From the NCBI GenBank assembly GCA_947499155.1, contig CANMND010000003.1, positions 372,001 to 436,000 on the forward strand: a DNA stretch of 64,000 bases. The letters are read 5' to 3'. This DNA comes from an uncultured Sphingomonadales bacterium. GTDB taxonomy: Bacteria; Pseudomonadota; Alphaproteobacteria; Sphingomonadales; Rhodothalassiaceae. Numbering within the stretch: the first letter of the stretch is position 1; each line of letters begins with the position of its first letter. The position numbers and the translations under genes were made by a program. The notes below the pieces were generated by a model, which saw only the letters and a program-made list of their open reading frames with translations, did no database searches and had not been told where the DNA came from. Shown piece after piece: positions 28,206-37,795 of the stretch.

Positions 28206-28413
28206 ACAGATAACCGCCCGTTGTGGCGTTGATTTCACCGTCTCCCAGAGCGCCAAGAACGCCCACTGATACGGTCAGTCAAAATCTTTGCGGCGCCAGA
28301 GCATGACCATGTCCCTGTTTTCAAGGAAAAAATCAGGCCAAGCACTTGATGTTAAAGAACAATTGTGCAGCTTATCTGTTGCATGGGAATAGTCAGCAAA
28401 TCCAGCCCAGAAC

Positions 28414-28433
28414 ACGATTTACGAGCAAATCGT
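28414..28433 (-). terminator. Small hairpin at the parB stop codon
   Basis: ACGATTT, loop ACGAGC, AAATCGT: a perfect 7-bp stem just after the parB stop. It has no T tract, so its role as terminator for the parAB end of the operon is only a possibility. Confidence 0.3.
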
Positions 28434-29374
28434 TACTGATGCTCAATCAGGCGTTGACACAGGTCATCAAGCTGCTCCAGCGTCACATATCGGATGCTGA
28501 CCGAGCCTCCTGCCTCACCTTTGTGATTGATTTCAACAGACAGGCCAAGAGCACGACCCAGATCCGCTTCCAGCGCTCTCGTGTCTGCGTCTTTTCTTGC
28601 GGCAGGTTTTCGTGGTGAGCCGGATTTTTCCTGTTCCGGGTTTTTTTCAAGCGACGCCAGCACTTCGGCCGCACGTACACTCAAACCGTCTTTCACGATC
28701 ATATTGGCGAGCGACAAGGGATCCGGCGCACCCACCAGCGTCCGTGCATGGCCCATGCTCAGCCGTCCATCATCCAGCATCTGGCGCACCGGTTCGGGCA
28801 AGCTCAACAGGCGCAACAGATTGGCCACGTGGCTGCGCGACTTTCCGACAGCACGGGCCACATCTTCCTGCCGATGGGCAAATTCTTCGATCAGGCGACG
28901 ATAGCCCAATGCCTCTTCCACCGGAGACAGATCCTGTCGCTGCACATTCTCAATGATCGCCACTTCCAGAGCGGCCAGATCATCCAGCGCCCGCACCAGT
29001 ACCGGCACATCATGGAGTCCAGCCTTTTGTGCTGCCCGCCAGCGTCGCTCCCCGGCTATGATCTCATAGCGCTGCCCGCCTGCATCGCCCGCCCCTTGGG
29101 GACGAACAAGGATCGGCTGCAGGATACCTTTTTCCCTGATGGATGCCGCCAAACTCTCCAGCTCTTGCCCATCAAAGTGACGGCGTGGCTGAAAAGGGTT
29201 TGCGACCAGTAAATCAATGGCCAGCAAGGTGATGTCGGAGCTTTTCAGTTGCTCGGTGTTCTCATCCAATGGGGCTATGGGATAATCATCCATCAAGGCG
29301 GACAGGCCCCGGCCCAAACCACGAACCTGGTTACGAGACTGACTGGATTTGCGTGGCTGTTCCTTGTCACTCAT
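28433..29374 (-). CDS. parB: Chromosome partitioning protein ParB (CTPase, parS-binding)
   Basis: 313 residues. N-terminal CTP-binding domain with LVANPFQPRRHF, GILQPILVRP, YEIIAGERRWRAAQKAG (the GERR motif) and the ENVQRQDLSPVEEALGYRRL block; then the helix-turn-helix DVARAVGKSRSHVANLLRLLSLP that reads parS; then a C-terminal dimer domain after a Lys/Pro-rich linker. It loads at parS, slides as a clamp and organises the origin. Overlaps parA by 4 nt and is the distal gene of mnmG-rsmG-parA-parB. Three parS sites lie within 9 kb upstream. Confidence 0.97.
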   Translation of the reverse strand: MSDKEQPRKSSQSRNQVRGLGRGLSALMDDYPIAPLDENTEQLKSSDITLLAIDLLVANPFQPRRHFDGQELESLAASIREKGILQPILVRPQGAGDAGGQRYEIIAGERRWRAAQKAGLHDVPVLVRALDDLAALEVAIIENVQRQDLSPVEEALGYRRLIEEFAHRQEDVARAVGKSRSHVANLLRLLSLPEPVRQMLDDGRLSMGHARTLVGAPDPLSLANMIVKDGLSVRAAEVLASLEKNPEQEKSGSPRKPAARKDADTRALEADLGRALGLSVEINHKGEAGGSVSIRYVTLEQLDDLCQRLIEHQ

Positions 29375-30186
29375 GCCGCTTTCGCCTTTCTTTCCCGACG
29401 CAACAATTCGCTGGCAAGCTTCATATAAGCCTGGCTACCTGAACAACGATGATCATAAAGCAGCACAGGCTTTCCATGGCTTGGTGCCTCAGACACCCGC
29501 ACATTACGCGGAATAACCGTTTTAAACACAGCATCTCCCAGATAGCCGCGCACATCACTTGCCACCTGATCGCTCAGCCGGTTGCGTCGGTCAAACATGG
29601 TGAGAACCACACCGGAAATACGCAGGTCAGGATTATAATTCCCTTTCACCCGCTCAATGGTTCGAAGCAATAATGACAGGCCTTCCAGTGCAAAAAACTC
29701 ACATTGCAAGGGCACCAGAACCGACCCCGCCAATGTCAGGGCATTCAGTGTCAACAGAGACAAGGATGGCGGACAATCGATCAGCACATAATCAAACGTC
29801 ATCAAGATATTATCCCTGCCCAGTGTATCTTTCAGTCGGAAGGCACGGCGCGGCATGGTCACAAGTTCAGCATCAGCACCAGACAGATCAATGGTGGACG
29901 GCACAATGGACAGGCCTGGTATCGTTGTTTCTACCATTACATCCTTTATGCCCGCATCACCTGAAATCAGGTCATAGGATGAAAGGTTACGTTCTGCCCT
30001 GTTAATTCCAAAGCCTGTAGACGCATTTCCCTGAGGATCAAGATCAATTACCAGAACCTTTTTATTGATGGCAGCAAGCGCAGTCGCGAGGTTGATCGCC
30101 GTTGTGGTTTTACCCACACCGCCCTTCTGGTTGGCTATGGCCAGGATCTGCGGTCCAGTTCGGGTCTGGTGGGGATTGTCAGACAT
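29371..30186 (-). CDS. parA: Chromosome partitioning ATPase ParA
   Basis: 271 residues. Deviant Walker A KGGVGKTTT in ILAIANQKGGVGKTTTAINL, switch I DLDPQGNASTGFGI, Walker B-like YVLIDCPPSLSLLTLNAL. It is the short chromosomal type without an N-terminal DNA-binding domain. It forms a nucleoid-bound ATP gradient that pulls ParB-parS complexes. It overlaps rsmG by 8 nt and parB by 4 nt, giving tight co-expression. Confidence 0.97.
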   Translation of the reverse strand: MSDNPHQTRTGPQILAIANQKGGVGKTTTAINLATALAAINKKVLVIDLDPQGNASTGFGINRAERNLSSYDLISGDAGIKDVMVETTIPGLSIVPSTIDLSGADAELVTMPRRAFRLKDTLGRDNILMTFDYVLIDCPPSLSLLTLNALTLAGSVLVPLQCEFFALEGLSLLLRTIERVKGNYNPDLRISGVVLTMFDRRNRLSDQVASDVRGYLGDAVFKTVIPRNVRVSEAPSHGKPVLLYDHRCSGSQAYMKLASELLRRERKAKAA

Positions 30187-30808
30187 GGGTCACATTCCTC
30201 AGACGAACAATATTGGCATCAGGGTCTGTTACGCTTTCAAACATCTCGGCATCAACTGTCCAGTATTGTTGGCAGCGCGTCAATTCATCTGCCGCATCTT
30301 TCCCCTTCAGGAACCACATTTCTGACCCTTCTGTGCAAAAAGGCGCAGCATAGGCGACCAGTTTGTCCAGGGGGGCAAGGGCCCTTGCCGTGATAATATC
30401 GACAGGAAAAGGCTCAAGTTCTTCAATACGGGCAGCATGTACCGTGGCCGGTGCCCCGGTTGCCATGATCACCTGACGCAGAAAACTGCATTTGCGACGA
30501 TCGCTTTCCACCAGATCAACCGGACCTGCTCCCATTATTGCAAGAACCATACCCGGGAAACCGGCCCCTGCCCCCAGATCCATCCATCGCGCAGGCAGAC
30601 CGCCGGAGCGGTGCTTTCCTACCAGCGTCAACAGCTGGGCAGAATCAAGAAAGTGGCGGGTCCACATCTCATTGACTGTGGATGGCCCAACCAGATTGAT
30701 CCGGGCCTGCCACTTTTCCAAAAGATCGGCATAGCTGTCCAGATGATCCGATGTTTCACGTGAAACATTGTTTGCAGCATGAAAGGCAACGCGCCCCTTT
30801 GCACTCAT
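30179..30808 (-). CDS. rsmG: 16S rRNA (guanine527-N7)-methyltransferase RsmG (GidB)
   Basis: Methylates G527 of 16S rRNA; loss gives low-level streptomycin resistance. 209 residues. SAM-binding motif [16 protein letters not shown], then [14 protein letters not shown] and [17 protein letters not shown]. The N-terminal residues NVSRETSD are encoded by a perfect parS site (30752-30767), so this stretch serves two codes. ATGA overlap with mnmG and 8-nt overlap with parA. Confidence 0.97.
   Translation of the reverse strand: MSAKGRVAFHAANNVSRETSDHLDSYADLLEKWQARINLVGPSTVNEMWTRHFLDSAQLLTLVGKHRSGGLPARWMDLGAGAGFPGMVLAIMGAGPVDLVESDRRKCSFLRQVIMATGAPATVHAARIEELEPFPVDIITARALAPLDKLVAYAAPFCTEGSEMWFLKGKDAADELTRCQQYWTVDAEMFESVTDPDANIVRLRNVTHV
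30752..30767. other. parS: parS site 1, inside the rsmG coding region
   Basis: TGTTTCACGTGAAACA, a perfect 16-bp palindrome identical to the bacterial parS consensus. It lies in codons of the first 20 residues of rsmG, about 10.4 kb left of the likely origin. Confidence 0.95.
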
Positions 30809-32700
30809 GCCGCAGCCCCGGTTCTTCGCTTCACATGAGCAAGCAAAATGGTCAAGGCCGCAGGGGTGACACCGGCGATGCGGGCTGCGGCTCCCAGGGT
30901 TGCCGGGCGCGCAAGAGTGAATTTATCCTGCAGTTCGCGGGATAGTCCCGGTAAACCGGTAAAGTCCATATCCGCCGGAATATGTAGGGATTCATCACGG
31001 CGAAACGCATCGATATCCCGCTGCTGGCGATCGAGATAACTGGCATAACGCGCTTCGATCATAAGCTGGCGGGCGATATCTGGCCGCATGAAACCCAGAT
31101 CATCGGGCCAGATATTTTGCAGGCTGGCCATATCCACCGCCTCATAGCTCAAAAGCTGCATACCGTCGCGTCTGCGCCCATCTTTATTAATGTTGATGCC
31201 AAATTGTTCGGCCTCATTAGGGCTAAGCTGAAGCTGCGTCAGTTTTTCACGGGCAACCGTCAGTGCCGCTGATTTCTCAGCCCAGACCTTTGAACGCCCG
31301 GATCCAACCAGACCACTCGCCACACCCTTGTCTGTCAAGCGCAGGTCCGCATTGTCCGCCCGCAGGTGCAGGCGATATTCCGCCCGGCTGGTGAACATAC
31401 GATAAGGCTCTTTCGTGCCCCTTGTGATCAAGTCATCAATCATGACGCCAATATAGGCATCGGCCCGATCAAGGATAAAGGGATCAGACCCACCTGCCGC
31501 CAGCGCTGCATTGGCCCCCGCCATCAACCCTTGCGCTGCCGCTTCTTCATAGCCGGTGGTGCCGTTGATCTGCCCTGCCAGATAAAGACCGGAAATCCGC
31601 CGGGTCTCCAGCGTCGGGAACAGCTCACGGGGATCGATGAAGTCATATTCAATGGCATAGCCGGGGCGGATAATCTCTGCCCGCTCCAGTCCCGGAATAC
31701 TATGGACCAGATCCGCCTGCACTTCTGGCGGCAGGCTGGTAGAAATTCCGTTGGGATAAACTGTGTGGTCCGTCAGCCCTTCCGGCTCCAGAAAGATCTG
31801 GTGGCTGTCTTTTTCACTGAAACGGACAATCTTGTCTTCTATGGACGGGCAATAACGCGGGCCGCCACTTTCAATCTGGCCGGAATAGACCGGCGACCGA
31901 TGAAGATTTTCACGGATAATGTCATGGGTGCGGGCCGTGGTGCGGGTAATATGACACGGGATCTGCGGTACCTTGATGTGATCCGTCAGATAGGAAAACG
32001 GCTCAGGCGGATCATCGCCCAATTGTTCCTCACAGACGGACCAGTCGATGGTCCGGCCATCAAGCCGCGCCGGTGTCCCGGTCTTAAGGCGGCCAAGCTG
32101 AAAGCCAATACGCTCCAATGTGTCAGACAGGCCCAAAGCAGGCGCTTCCCCCGCCCGCCCTGCCGGTGTCTTGGTCTCGCCCAGATGGATCATGCCGCGC
32201 AAGAACGTACCTGTGGTCAGGATTACCCTGGGCGCGTGGACCGTCTCACCGGACATGGTCACCACACCCTCCACCCGCGGACGCCCTTCTGCCCTCCTGG
32301 TCACCACCAGATCTTCCACCCCCTCAGCCCGGATGGTGAGGCCGTCATAGCCGGCCAGAGTGTCTTGCATGGCGGCAGCATAAAGTGCGCGGTCAGACTG
32401 ACAGCGAGGCCCCTGCACGGCCGGACCCTTGCGGCGATTAAGGACGCGAAACTGAATCCCTGACGCATCGCTGACCAGACCCATGATCCCGTCAAGCGCG
32501 TCGATCTCCCGCACCAGGTGCCCCTTGCCGAGACCACCGATTGCCGGATTGCAGGACATGACGCCTATGGTATCCAGCCGATGGGTCAGCAGCAAAGTAC
32601 GGGCGCCAACACGCGCCGACGCAGCAGCCGCCTCACAGCCGGCGTGGCCGCCACCAATGACGATCACATCATATCGGTTGGGACTGTTTGATCCAGTCAT
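30805..32700 (-). CDS. mnmG: tRNA uridine-5-carboxymethylaminomethyl modification enzyme MnmG (GidA)
   Basis: FAD protein that with MnmE modifies U34 of tRNAs. I start at the ATG at 32700 (631 residues), which has AGGAAAG 5 nt upstream; the frame runs back to 32739. N-terminal FAD motif [20 protein letters not shown], then [25 protein letters not shown], the [14 protein letters not shown] region, and the C-terminal helical domain ending [12 protein letters not shown]. Co-transcribed with rsmG, parA and parB; mnmE lies upstream beyond parS site 2. Confidence 0.97.
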   Translation of the reverse strand: MTGSNSPNRYDVIVIGGGHAGCEAAAASARVGARTLLLTHRLDTIGVMSCNPAIGGLGKGHLVREIDALDGIMGLVSDASGIQFRVLNRRKGPAVQGPRCQSDRALYAAAMQDTLAGYDGLTIRAEGVEDLVVTRRAEGRPRVEGVVTMSGETVHAPRVILTTGTFLRGMIHLGETKTPAGRAGEAPALGLSDTLERIGFQLGRLKTGTPARLDGRTIDWSVCEEQLGDDPPEPFSYLTDHIKVPQIPCHITRTTARTHDIIRENLHRSPVYSGQIESGGPRYCPSIEDKIVRFSEKDSHQIFLEPEGLTDHTVYPNGISTSLPPEVQADLVHSIPGLERAEIIRPGYAIEYDFIDPRELFPTLETRRISGLYLAGQINGTTGYEEAAAQGLMAGANAALAAGGSDPFILDRADAYIGVMIDDLITRGTKEPYRMFTSRAEYRLHLRADNADLRLTDKGVASGLVGSGRSKVWAEKSAALTVAREKLTQLQLSPNEAEQFGININKDGRRRDGMQLLSYEAVDMASLQNIWPDDLGFMRPDIARQLMIEARYASYLDRQQRDIDAFRRDESLHIPADMDFTGLPGLSRELQDKFTLARPATLGAAARIAGVTPAALTILLAHVKRRTGAAA

Positions 32701-32800
32701 CAGGTCTTTCCTGCGAGAATTTCGTTTACCAGAACTCATGGGTTCTTGTGCGCTGCACTCTATGGCCGCCTTGGCCCCAGGTCAAATGCTGCGAGACACA

Positions 32801-32816
32801 TGTTTCACGTGAAACA
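32801..32816. other. parS: parS site 2, between mnmE and mnmG
   Basis: TGTTTCACGTGAAACA, perfect palindrome. Its last base abuts the mnmE stop codon (32817-32819). It is about 100 bp upstream of the mnmG start, so ParB bound here could affect transcription of mnmG-rsmG-parAB. Confidence 0.95.
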
Positions 32817-34166
32817 TCACTTTCCAATACAGAAAGATGAAAATACCACATCAAGCAGGTCTTCTACATCAACCCGCCCGGTAATGCGACCAAGGGCGCG
32901 GGCGGCAAGACGAACATCTTCAGCAGCCAAAACCGGGTCGATTGCCGCCATGTCAGCAAATCTGGTGAGCGACGCAACACAGTCTTCAAGGGCATCTCTG
33001 TGACGAGCGCGGGTAAGGCTTGGCATTTCGCCTACATCGCAAAGCTCTTCAACGCGAGCCTCTACCCACCGAACCAGATCATCAAGTCCGGAATGATCGT
33101 GGGTCGAAATGGCAAATATTGCGCGCTCGTCTTGAATACGGCCCGGCAATATATCGTCCACCTGATCCACCTTGTTAAGGACCAGAACTGTTTTTTCATC
33201 CCATAGCCGCATAATATCCTGAGAAAGCTCCGGCCAGTCAGCAGCATCAGCCAACAACAGGCGGATGTCAGCATGTTCAGCCCGCATCAGGGCGCGTCTT
33301 ACCCCTTCGGCCTCGATCACATCACCCGCCTCACGGAGTCCCGCCGTATCAACAAGAATGGCCGGATAGCCACCCAAATTCATCGCGACTTCGATCACGT
33401 CCCTTGTGGTCCCGGCAATATCGGACACAATCGCCGCATCGCTTTTTGATAACACATTGAGAAGACTTGATTTTCCAACATTTGGAGGGCCCATGAGAAC
33501 GATTGACACACCGTCACGCAATCGCTCACCACGACGATCATCATCCAAATGCGCGCTGATTTCTTCCCTGATCGCATCCAGATGTGGACGGGCAGCAGCG
33601 GCCATGCCTTCGGGCAGGTCTTCGTCGGGGAAATCGATGTCCGCCTCAATCCGCGCCAGACTGTCCATCAAGGACGCCCGCCAGCCTTCATAAAGCGTGC
33701 CAAGGGCGCCATCCATCTGACGCAGGGCCTGTGCCCTTTGGGCATCGGTCTGGGCCATCACCAGATCATTGATGGCCTCAGCTTCCGTGAGGTCAAGGCG
33801 ACCATGTTCAAATGCCCGCCGGGAAAACTCACCGGGAAATGCAGGCCGCAGCCCAGCCATGCGCTGAAGGGCACCCACAACCCCATCCAGCACAGCGCGT
33901 CCGCCATGAAGATGAAGCTCCACCACATCTTCACCGGTAAAACTGTGAGGTCCTCTAAAATAAATCACCAAAGCCCGGTCCAGCAGAACACCATGAACCG
34001 GATCATGCAGATCGCGCATCACTGCAAAGCGTGCACGAGGCAAAGCCTTGCCACTTAATGTCACAAGCGTATCTGCGGCCAATGGACCAGACAGACGCAT
34101 AACCGCTACACCGGCCCGGCCCGGAGCCGATGCCAGGGCAAATACTGTTTCCAAGCCGCTGTTCAT
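32817..34166 (-). CDS. mnmE: tRNA modification GTPase MnmE (TrmE)
   Basis: 449 residues. N-terminal tetrahydrofolate-binding domain (VFALASAPGRAGVAVMRLSG), central helical domain, inserted G domain with G1 GPPNVGKSSLLN, G2/G3 GTTRDVIEV and DTAGLRE, and G4 LNKVD, and the invariant C-terminal CIGK that carries the catalytic Cys. Works as a complex with MnmG. Overlaps the DUF6489 gene by 4 nt. A perfect parS directly follows the stop codon. Confidence 0.97.
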   Translation of the reverse strand: MNSGLETVFALASAPGRAGVAVMRLSGPLAADTLVTLSGKALPRARFAVMRDLHDPVHGVLLDRALVIYFRGPHSFTGEDVVELHLHGGRAVLDGVVGALQRMAGLRPAFPGEFSRRAFEHGRLDLTEAEAINDLVMAQTDAQRAQALRQMDGALGTLYEGWRASLMDSLARIEADIDFPDEDLPEGMAAAARPHLDAIREEISAHLDDDRRGERLRDGVSIVLMGPPNVGKSSLLNVLSKSDAAIVSDIAGTTRDVIEVAMNLGGYPAILVDTAGLREAGDVIEAEGVRRALMRAEHADIRLLLADAADWPELSQDIMRLWDEKTVLVLNKVDQVDDILPGRIQDERAIFAISTHDHSGLDDLVRWVEARVEELCDVGEMPSLTRARHRDALEDCVASLTRFADMAAIDPVLAAEDVRLAARALGRITGRVDVEDLLDVVFSSFCIGK

Positions 34167-34411
34167 TTAGTCGATTTATCGCCCATACCGCTCAAGGCCG
34201 ACTGAAACAGTGACTGGAACTGCTCCATGCCGCTGATGGCTCCTGCCGCCCAGTTTTTCATCATTTTATCCATATCCTCAGCTGTAAGGCCCTTTTTCAT
34301 ATGGTTTTTCATCTGGCTCATGAATTCCTTTTGCAAGGATTCCACATCAGGAAGACCAAAAAACTGCCGCAGTTCCTGGGGTGAACAGTCAATATCTACC
34401 GAGATTTTCAT
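34163..34411 (-). CDS. DUF6489 family small protein
   Basis: 82 residues, start MKISVDIDCSPQELRQFFGLPD, then an amphipathic Met/Lys-rich helical part (QMKNHMKKGLTAEDMDKMMKNW) and a tail of small residues. I recognise this as the DUF6489 family, an alphaproteobacterial protein of unknown function commonly directly upstream of mnmE. The N-terminal part resembles polyhydroxyalkanoate-associated and phasin-like segments only loosely. ATGA overlap with mnmE means translational coupling. Divergent from the DUF255 gene. Confidence 0.75.
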   Translation of the reverse strand: MKISVDIDCSPQELRQFFGLPDVESLQKEFMSQMKNHMKKGLTAEDMDKMMKNWAAGAISGMEQFQSLFQSALSGMGDKSTK

Positions 34412-34493
34412 TTACGGCCCTCCTTGCGACCTGAGAGATCAAAGCGTAGCCTTTGCAGCAAATCATAAGATAACAGATACGGATCATAACACT

Positions 34494-36491
34494 ATGTCAG
34501 ATAATCGCCTGCGTTTTGAAGCCAGCCCCTATCTTTTACAACATGCGGATAATCCTGTTCACTGGCACCCATGGGGACAGGCCGCACTTGATGAAGCAAA
34601 AAAACGCGACGTGCCGATCTTATTGTCCATCGGCTATGCCGCGTGCCACTGGTGTCATGTCATGGCCCATGAGAGCTTCGAAAATGAGGCGGTTGCCGCG
34701 CGCATGAATGAATTGTTCGTCAATATCAAGGTTGACCGGGAAGAGCGCCCCGATATCGATAACATTTACATGCAGGCCCTCAGCGTTATGGGGCAACCCG
34801 GCGGCTGGCCGCTTACCATGTTTTTAACCCCCGATGGCGAGCCTTTCTGGGGCGGCACCTATTTCCCGCCCTCATCCACACAAGGCCGTACCGGCTTTAG
34901 TGATGTGCTGGAGCGGGTTTCAGGCATTTATAACGCCAATCGTGATGCTGTGGACAAGAACCGGTCAAGTCTTCTCATGCATCTGAATGCCATCAATAAT
35001 GCCCGACATGATGGCAGCACCCTTGATTCCGGCCTTCTTGACCAGATGGCTGACAAGCTGGTCAATCATGTGGATCCTGATCATGGCGGTGTCGGCGGTG
35101 CGCCCAAATTTCCACAGCCAACGGCCCAGGAGTTTTTGTGGCGATCTTTTCTGCGCGCCGGGAAAGACAATGTGGGTGATGCGGTCATACGCACCCTTGA
35201 CCATATGGCCCAGGGCGGAATTTACGATCATCTTGGTGGCGGTTTTGCCCGTTATACCGTTGATGAAGCGTGGCTTGTGCCTCATTTTGAAAAAATGCTC
35301 TATGACAACGGGCAACTCATCGATCTTTATACCATGGTCTGGCAGAACACAGCCTCTCCCCTTTACGCCACACGGATTGCTGAAACCATTGACTGGATCG
35401 CCCGTGAAATGACTGTTGAAGGTGGCGGCTTTGCCTCATCCCTCAATGCCGACAGCGAAGGTGTCGAAGGCAAGTTCTATGTCTGGAAGCAAGAGGATAT
35501 CGCCCGGTTGCTGCCGCCAGAAGATCTGGATCTTTTTTGCGAGACTTATGGCGTCACTAAACAGGGAAACTGGGAAAACACAAATATCCTCAATCGCCTG
35601 GCAGCTATGGACATGCTGACAGACGATGAAGAAAGCCGTCTTGCCAATGCCCGCGCACTTTTATTCAGGGAGCGGGAAGAACGTATCCGCCCCACATGTG
35701 ACGACAAGGTTCTCACCGACTGGAATGGTCTGACAATCGCCGCCCTTGCACGTGCGTCTTCTGTTTTTGGCCGTGATGACTGGCTACAAATGGCAAAGAC
35801 AGCTTATGCCTTTATCCTCAATACCTTACAAGCAGATGACGGTCGACTTTATCACGCAGCTCGCCTTGGCCGGGTACAAAAAACATCCTTGCTTGATGAT
35901 CATGCCCAGATGATCCGTGCAAGCCTTGCCCTGTATGAGGCAACAAGCGACGTCGATTATCTCAATCGGGCCATTCAGTGGTGTGACACTGTGGAGCGTC
36001 TGTTTCTTGATGAAACAGCAGGGGGGTATTTCACCACGAGTTCTGATGCTGATCCTTTGATTTTGCGCCCCAAATCAGCGCATGATTCAGCACAACCATC
36101 AGCGAACGGGACCATGCTGGATAGTTTTGCGCGGCTTTTCATGCTGACCGGAGATTCCCTGTGGGACGAACGGGCGAAATCCCTTACCACCGCCTTTGCC
36201 GGTGCAGCGGTCAAGAATTTCTTTCCGCTCACAAGTTTCCTGAATGGTTATGACACATATACCAACGGGATTGAGGTGCGACTTAACGGTGATCGCGCCG
36301 AGCCGGGAACCCAGGAGCTGATAGCGGTCTATAATCGGCTGTCACTTCCCTCTTCTGTGTTGTCTGTAAAAAACTCGGATGACTGCAAGACGGGTACGGC
36401 CATTGTTTGTGCCCAGCAACGATGCAGTGCGCCCATAGATGACTTGAACATATTCAAGAATTCACTGCTCCAGGCCCAGAAAGGTGCATGA
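34494..36491 (+). CDS. DUF255 thioredoxin-domain protein (YyaL/SSP411 family)
   Basis: 665 residues from the ATG at 34494, where the family's N-terminus (RFEASPYLLQHADNPVHWHPW) begins; upstream in-frame residues are antisense to DUF6489 and not real. The thioredoxin-like N-terminal domain has CHWC in SIGYAACHWCHVMAHESFE, then FVNIKVDREERPDID and GGWPLTMFLTPDGEPFWGGTYFPP. The C-terminal part is an (alpha/alpha)6 glycosidase-like fold (YDHLGGGFARYTVD, HFEKMLYDNGQL). Function is unsettled; a disulfide or sugar-processing role is proposed. Followed at 1 bp by a DNA methyltransferase. Confidence 0.93.
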   Translation: MSDNRLRFEASPYLLQHADNPVHWHPWGQAALDEAKKRDVPILLSIGYAACHWCHVMAHESFENEAVAARMNELFVNIKVDREERPDIDNIYMQALSVMGQPGGWPLTMFLTPDGEPFWGGTYFPPSSTQGRTGFSDVLERVSGIYNANRDAVDKNRSSLLMHLNAINNARHDGSTLDSGLLDQMADKLVNHVDPDHGGVGGAPKFPQPTAQEFLWRSFLRAGKDNVGDAVIRTLDHMAQGGIYDHLGGGFARYTVDEAWLVPHFEKMLYDNGQLIDLYTMVWQNTASPLYATRIAETIDWIAREMTVEGGGFASSLNADSEGVEGKFYVWKQEDIARLLPPEDLDLFCETYGVTKQGNWENTNILNRLAAMDMLTDDEESRLANARALLFREREERIRPTCDDKVLTDWNGLTIAALARASSVFGRDDWLQMAKTAYAFILNTLQADDGRLYHAARLGRVQKTSLLDDHAQMIRASLALYEATSDVDYLNRAIQWCDTVERLFLDETAGGYFTTSSDADPLILRPKSAHDSAQPSANGTMLDSFARLFMLTGDSLWDERAKSLTTAFAGAAVKNFFPLTSFLNGYDTYTNGIEVRLNGDRAEPGTQELIAVYNRLSLPSSVLSVKNSDDCKTGTAIVCAQQRCSAPIDDLNIFKNSLLQAQKGA

Positions 36492-36492
36492 A

Positions 36493-36948
36493 ATGGGTAT
36501 CTTATCCTTGCATAGTCCCGTTGGCGACCTCACATTATTTGAAGAGGGTGGCGCGATCGTTGCCCTTGATTGGGGTTGGGGAGCACTTCAGGAACCAACC
36601 GACCTGTTAAAACAGGCTGCAAAGCAGATTCAAGCCTATTTTGACGGGGACCTTACATCCTTTGACTTGCCATTGGCGCCTGAGGGCACCGATGGTCAAA
36701 AAAAGATATGGGAGGCAATTGCCTCAATTCCATATGGCGACACCAAAAGCTATAGCTGGCTTGCAAAGGCCACCGGGTCCAGCGCCCGGGCCGTCGGTGG
36801 GGTCTGCGGCTCCAATCCAATTCCCATTCTCATACCATGCCATCGCATCATTGCATCCGATGGCCGCCTGGTCGGTTATTCCGGCGGCAATGGGGTTGAA
36901 ACAAAGCAGATTCTCTTGCGTCTGGAAGGCGCACTGCTGGATCTTTGA
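36493..36948 (+). CDS. ogt: Methylated-DNA--[protein]-cysteine S-methyltransferase
   Basis: Suicide repair protein that moves the alkyl group from O6-alkylguanine to its own Cys. 151 residues from the ATG at 36493 (AAGG 8 nt upstream; a GTG at 36484 is an alternative). Active-site motif LIPCHRIIASDG with the acceptor Cys in PCHR, DNA-binding helix ATGSSARAVGGVCGSNPI, and YSGGNGVETKQILLRLEG at the C-terminus. The N-terminal domain is short. Starts right after the DUF255 stop codon, so probably the same transcript. ada is equally possible as the gene name for paralogues but no AraC-type part is present. Confidence 0.92.
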   Translation: MGILSLHSPVGDLTLFEEGGAIVALDWGWGALQEPTDLLKQAAKQIQAYFDGDLTSFDLPLAPEGTDGQKKIWEAIASIPYGDTKSYSWLAKATGSSARAVGGVCGSNPIPILIPCHRIIASDGRLVGYSGGNGVETKQILLRLEGALLDL

Positions 36949-36983
36949 CCCGCTCAACAGTACGAACGAAAAAGGAAACATGC

Positions 36984-37694
36984 ATGTCTGCCAAATATAT
37001 CCGCATCAATGCTCAGGACGGACAGGGGGATTTTAATGGTTATCTCGCCCTTCCTGAAAGCGGTCATGGACCAGGGCTTGTAGTCATACAGGAGATTTTT
37101 GGAATTAATACTCCCATGCGCCAAATCTGTGATCATTATGCAAGTCAAGGCTATATGGCGCTTTGCCCTGATCTTTTTTGGCGTCAGCAGCCGGATATCA
37201 TGCTCAATGACAAGCTTCAAAGTGACTGGGATCGGGCTTTTGCGCTTTATAAGGGCTTTGATATCGACAAGGGGATCGAGGATATATCCGCCAGCATAAG
37301 CTGGTTGCGGGCGCAAGGGACCGGCAAGAACAAGGTTGGTGCAGTCGGCTATTGCCTTGGTGGCCTGCTTGCCTATCTCACCGCCTGTCGCACTGATGTG
37401 GATGCCTCTGTCGGCTATTATGGTGTCGGCATCAATGACCATTTGAAAGAAGCGGACAAGCTAAAAGCAAAGCTCATGCTTCATATCGCCAAGGAAGATG
37501 GCTTTGTCGACAAACAGGCACAAGCATCCATGCACAATGTGCTGGGCTCACATGAACATGTCACTCTTCACGATTATGAAGGTGCTGATCACGCTTTCGC
37601 CCGTCCTGATGGCGACCATTACAAGGCCGATGCTGCAAAATCCGCCAATGACCGGACGGCCAAATTTTTTGCAAGCCATCTCAAAACCGCTTAA
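36984..37694 (+). CDS. Dienelactone hydrolase family protein
   Basis: Alpha/beta hydrolase of the carboxymethylenebutenolidase family. 236 residues from the ATG at 36984 with AAAAGGAAA upstream. Nucleophile Cys124 in GAVGYCLGG (the Cys type that marks true DLH members), GLVVIQEIFGIN near the N-terminus with the family Glu, catalytic Asp in AKEDGFVD and His in GADHAFARPDGDHY. Its native substrate is unknown; no chlorocatechol genes are nearby, so a general ester or lactone hydrolase role is likelier. Converges on rho through a shared terminator. Confidence 0.9.
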   Translation: MSAKYIRINAQDGQGDFNGYLALPESGHGPGLVVIQEIFGINTPMRQICDHYASQGYMALCPDLFWRQQPDIMLNDKLQSDWDRAFALYKGFDIDKGIEDISASISWLRAQGTGKNKVGAVGYCLGGLLAYLTACRTDVDASVGYYGVGINDHLKEADKLKAKLMLHIAKEDGFVDKQAQASMHNVLGSHEHVTLHDYEGADHAFARPDGDHYKADAAKSANDRTAKFFASHLKTA

Positions 37695-37722
37695 GCGGTT
37701 TTATGAACAAACAATACCATCC

Positions 37723-37738
37723 TGTTTCACGTGAAACA
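37723..37738. other. parS: parS site 3, between dienelactone hydrolase and rho
   Basis: TGTTTCACGTGAAACA, perfect palindrome, about 3.3 kb left of the likely origin and so the site closest to it. Its last base joins the A tract of the rho terminator. Confidence 0.95.
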
Positions 37739-37767
37739 AAAAGGGCACCCACATGGTGCCCTTTTTT
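37738..37767. terminator. Bidirectional terminator between dienelactone hydrolase and rho
   Basis: AAAAAGGGCACC, loop CACAT, GGTGCCCTTTTTT: a 12-bp stem with an A tract on one side and a T tract on the other, so it can stop transcription from both converging genes. Confidence 0.9.
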
Positions 37768-37795
37768 AAATTCGGATGATCTAGGTCCGCCCAGA

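Noticed and set aside
28820..28840. GGCCACGTGGC, a possible fourth parS
   Set aside because: Shares only the central CACGTG with the parS consensus and is coding sequence of parB.
31366..32463. 365-codon plus-strand frame opposite mnmG
   Set aside because: It lies wholly antisense to a well-conserved gene, has no family match by eye and no ribosome site.
34227..34493. 89 extra N-terminal codons for the DUF255 gene
   Set aside because: They run antisense to the DUF6489 gene, and the family's conserved N-terminus begins at the ATG at 34494.
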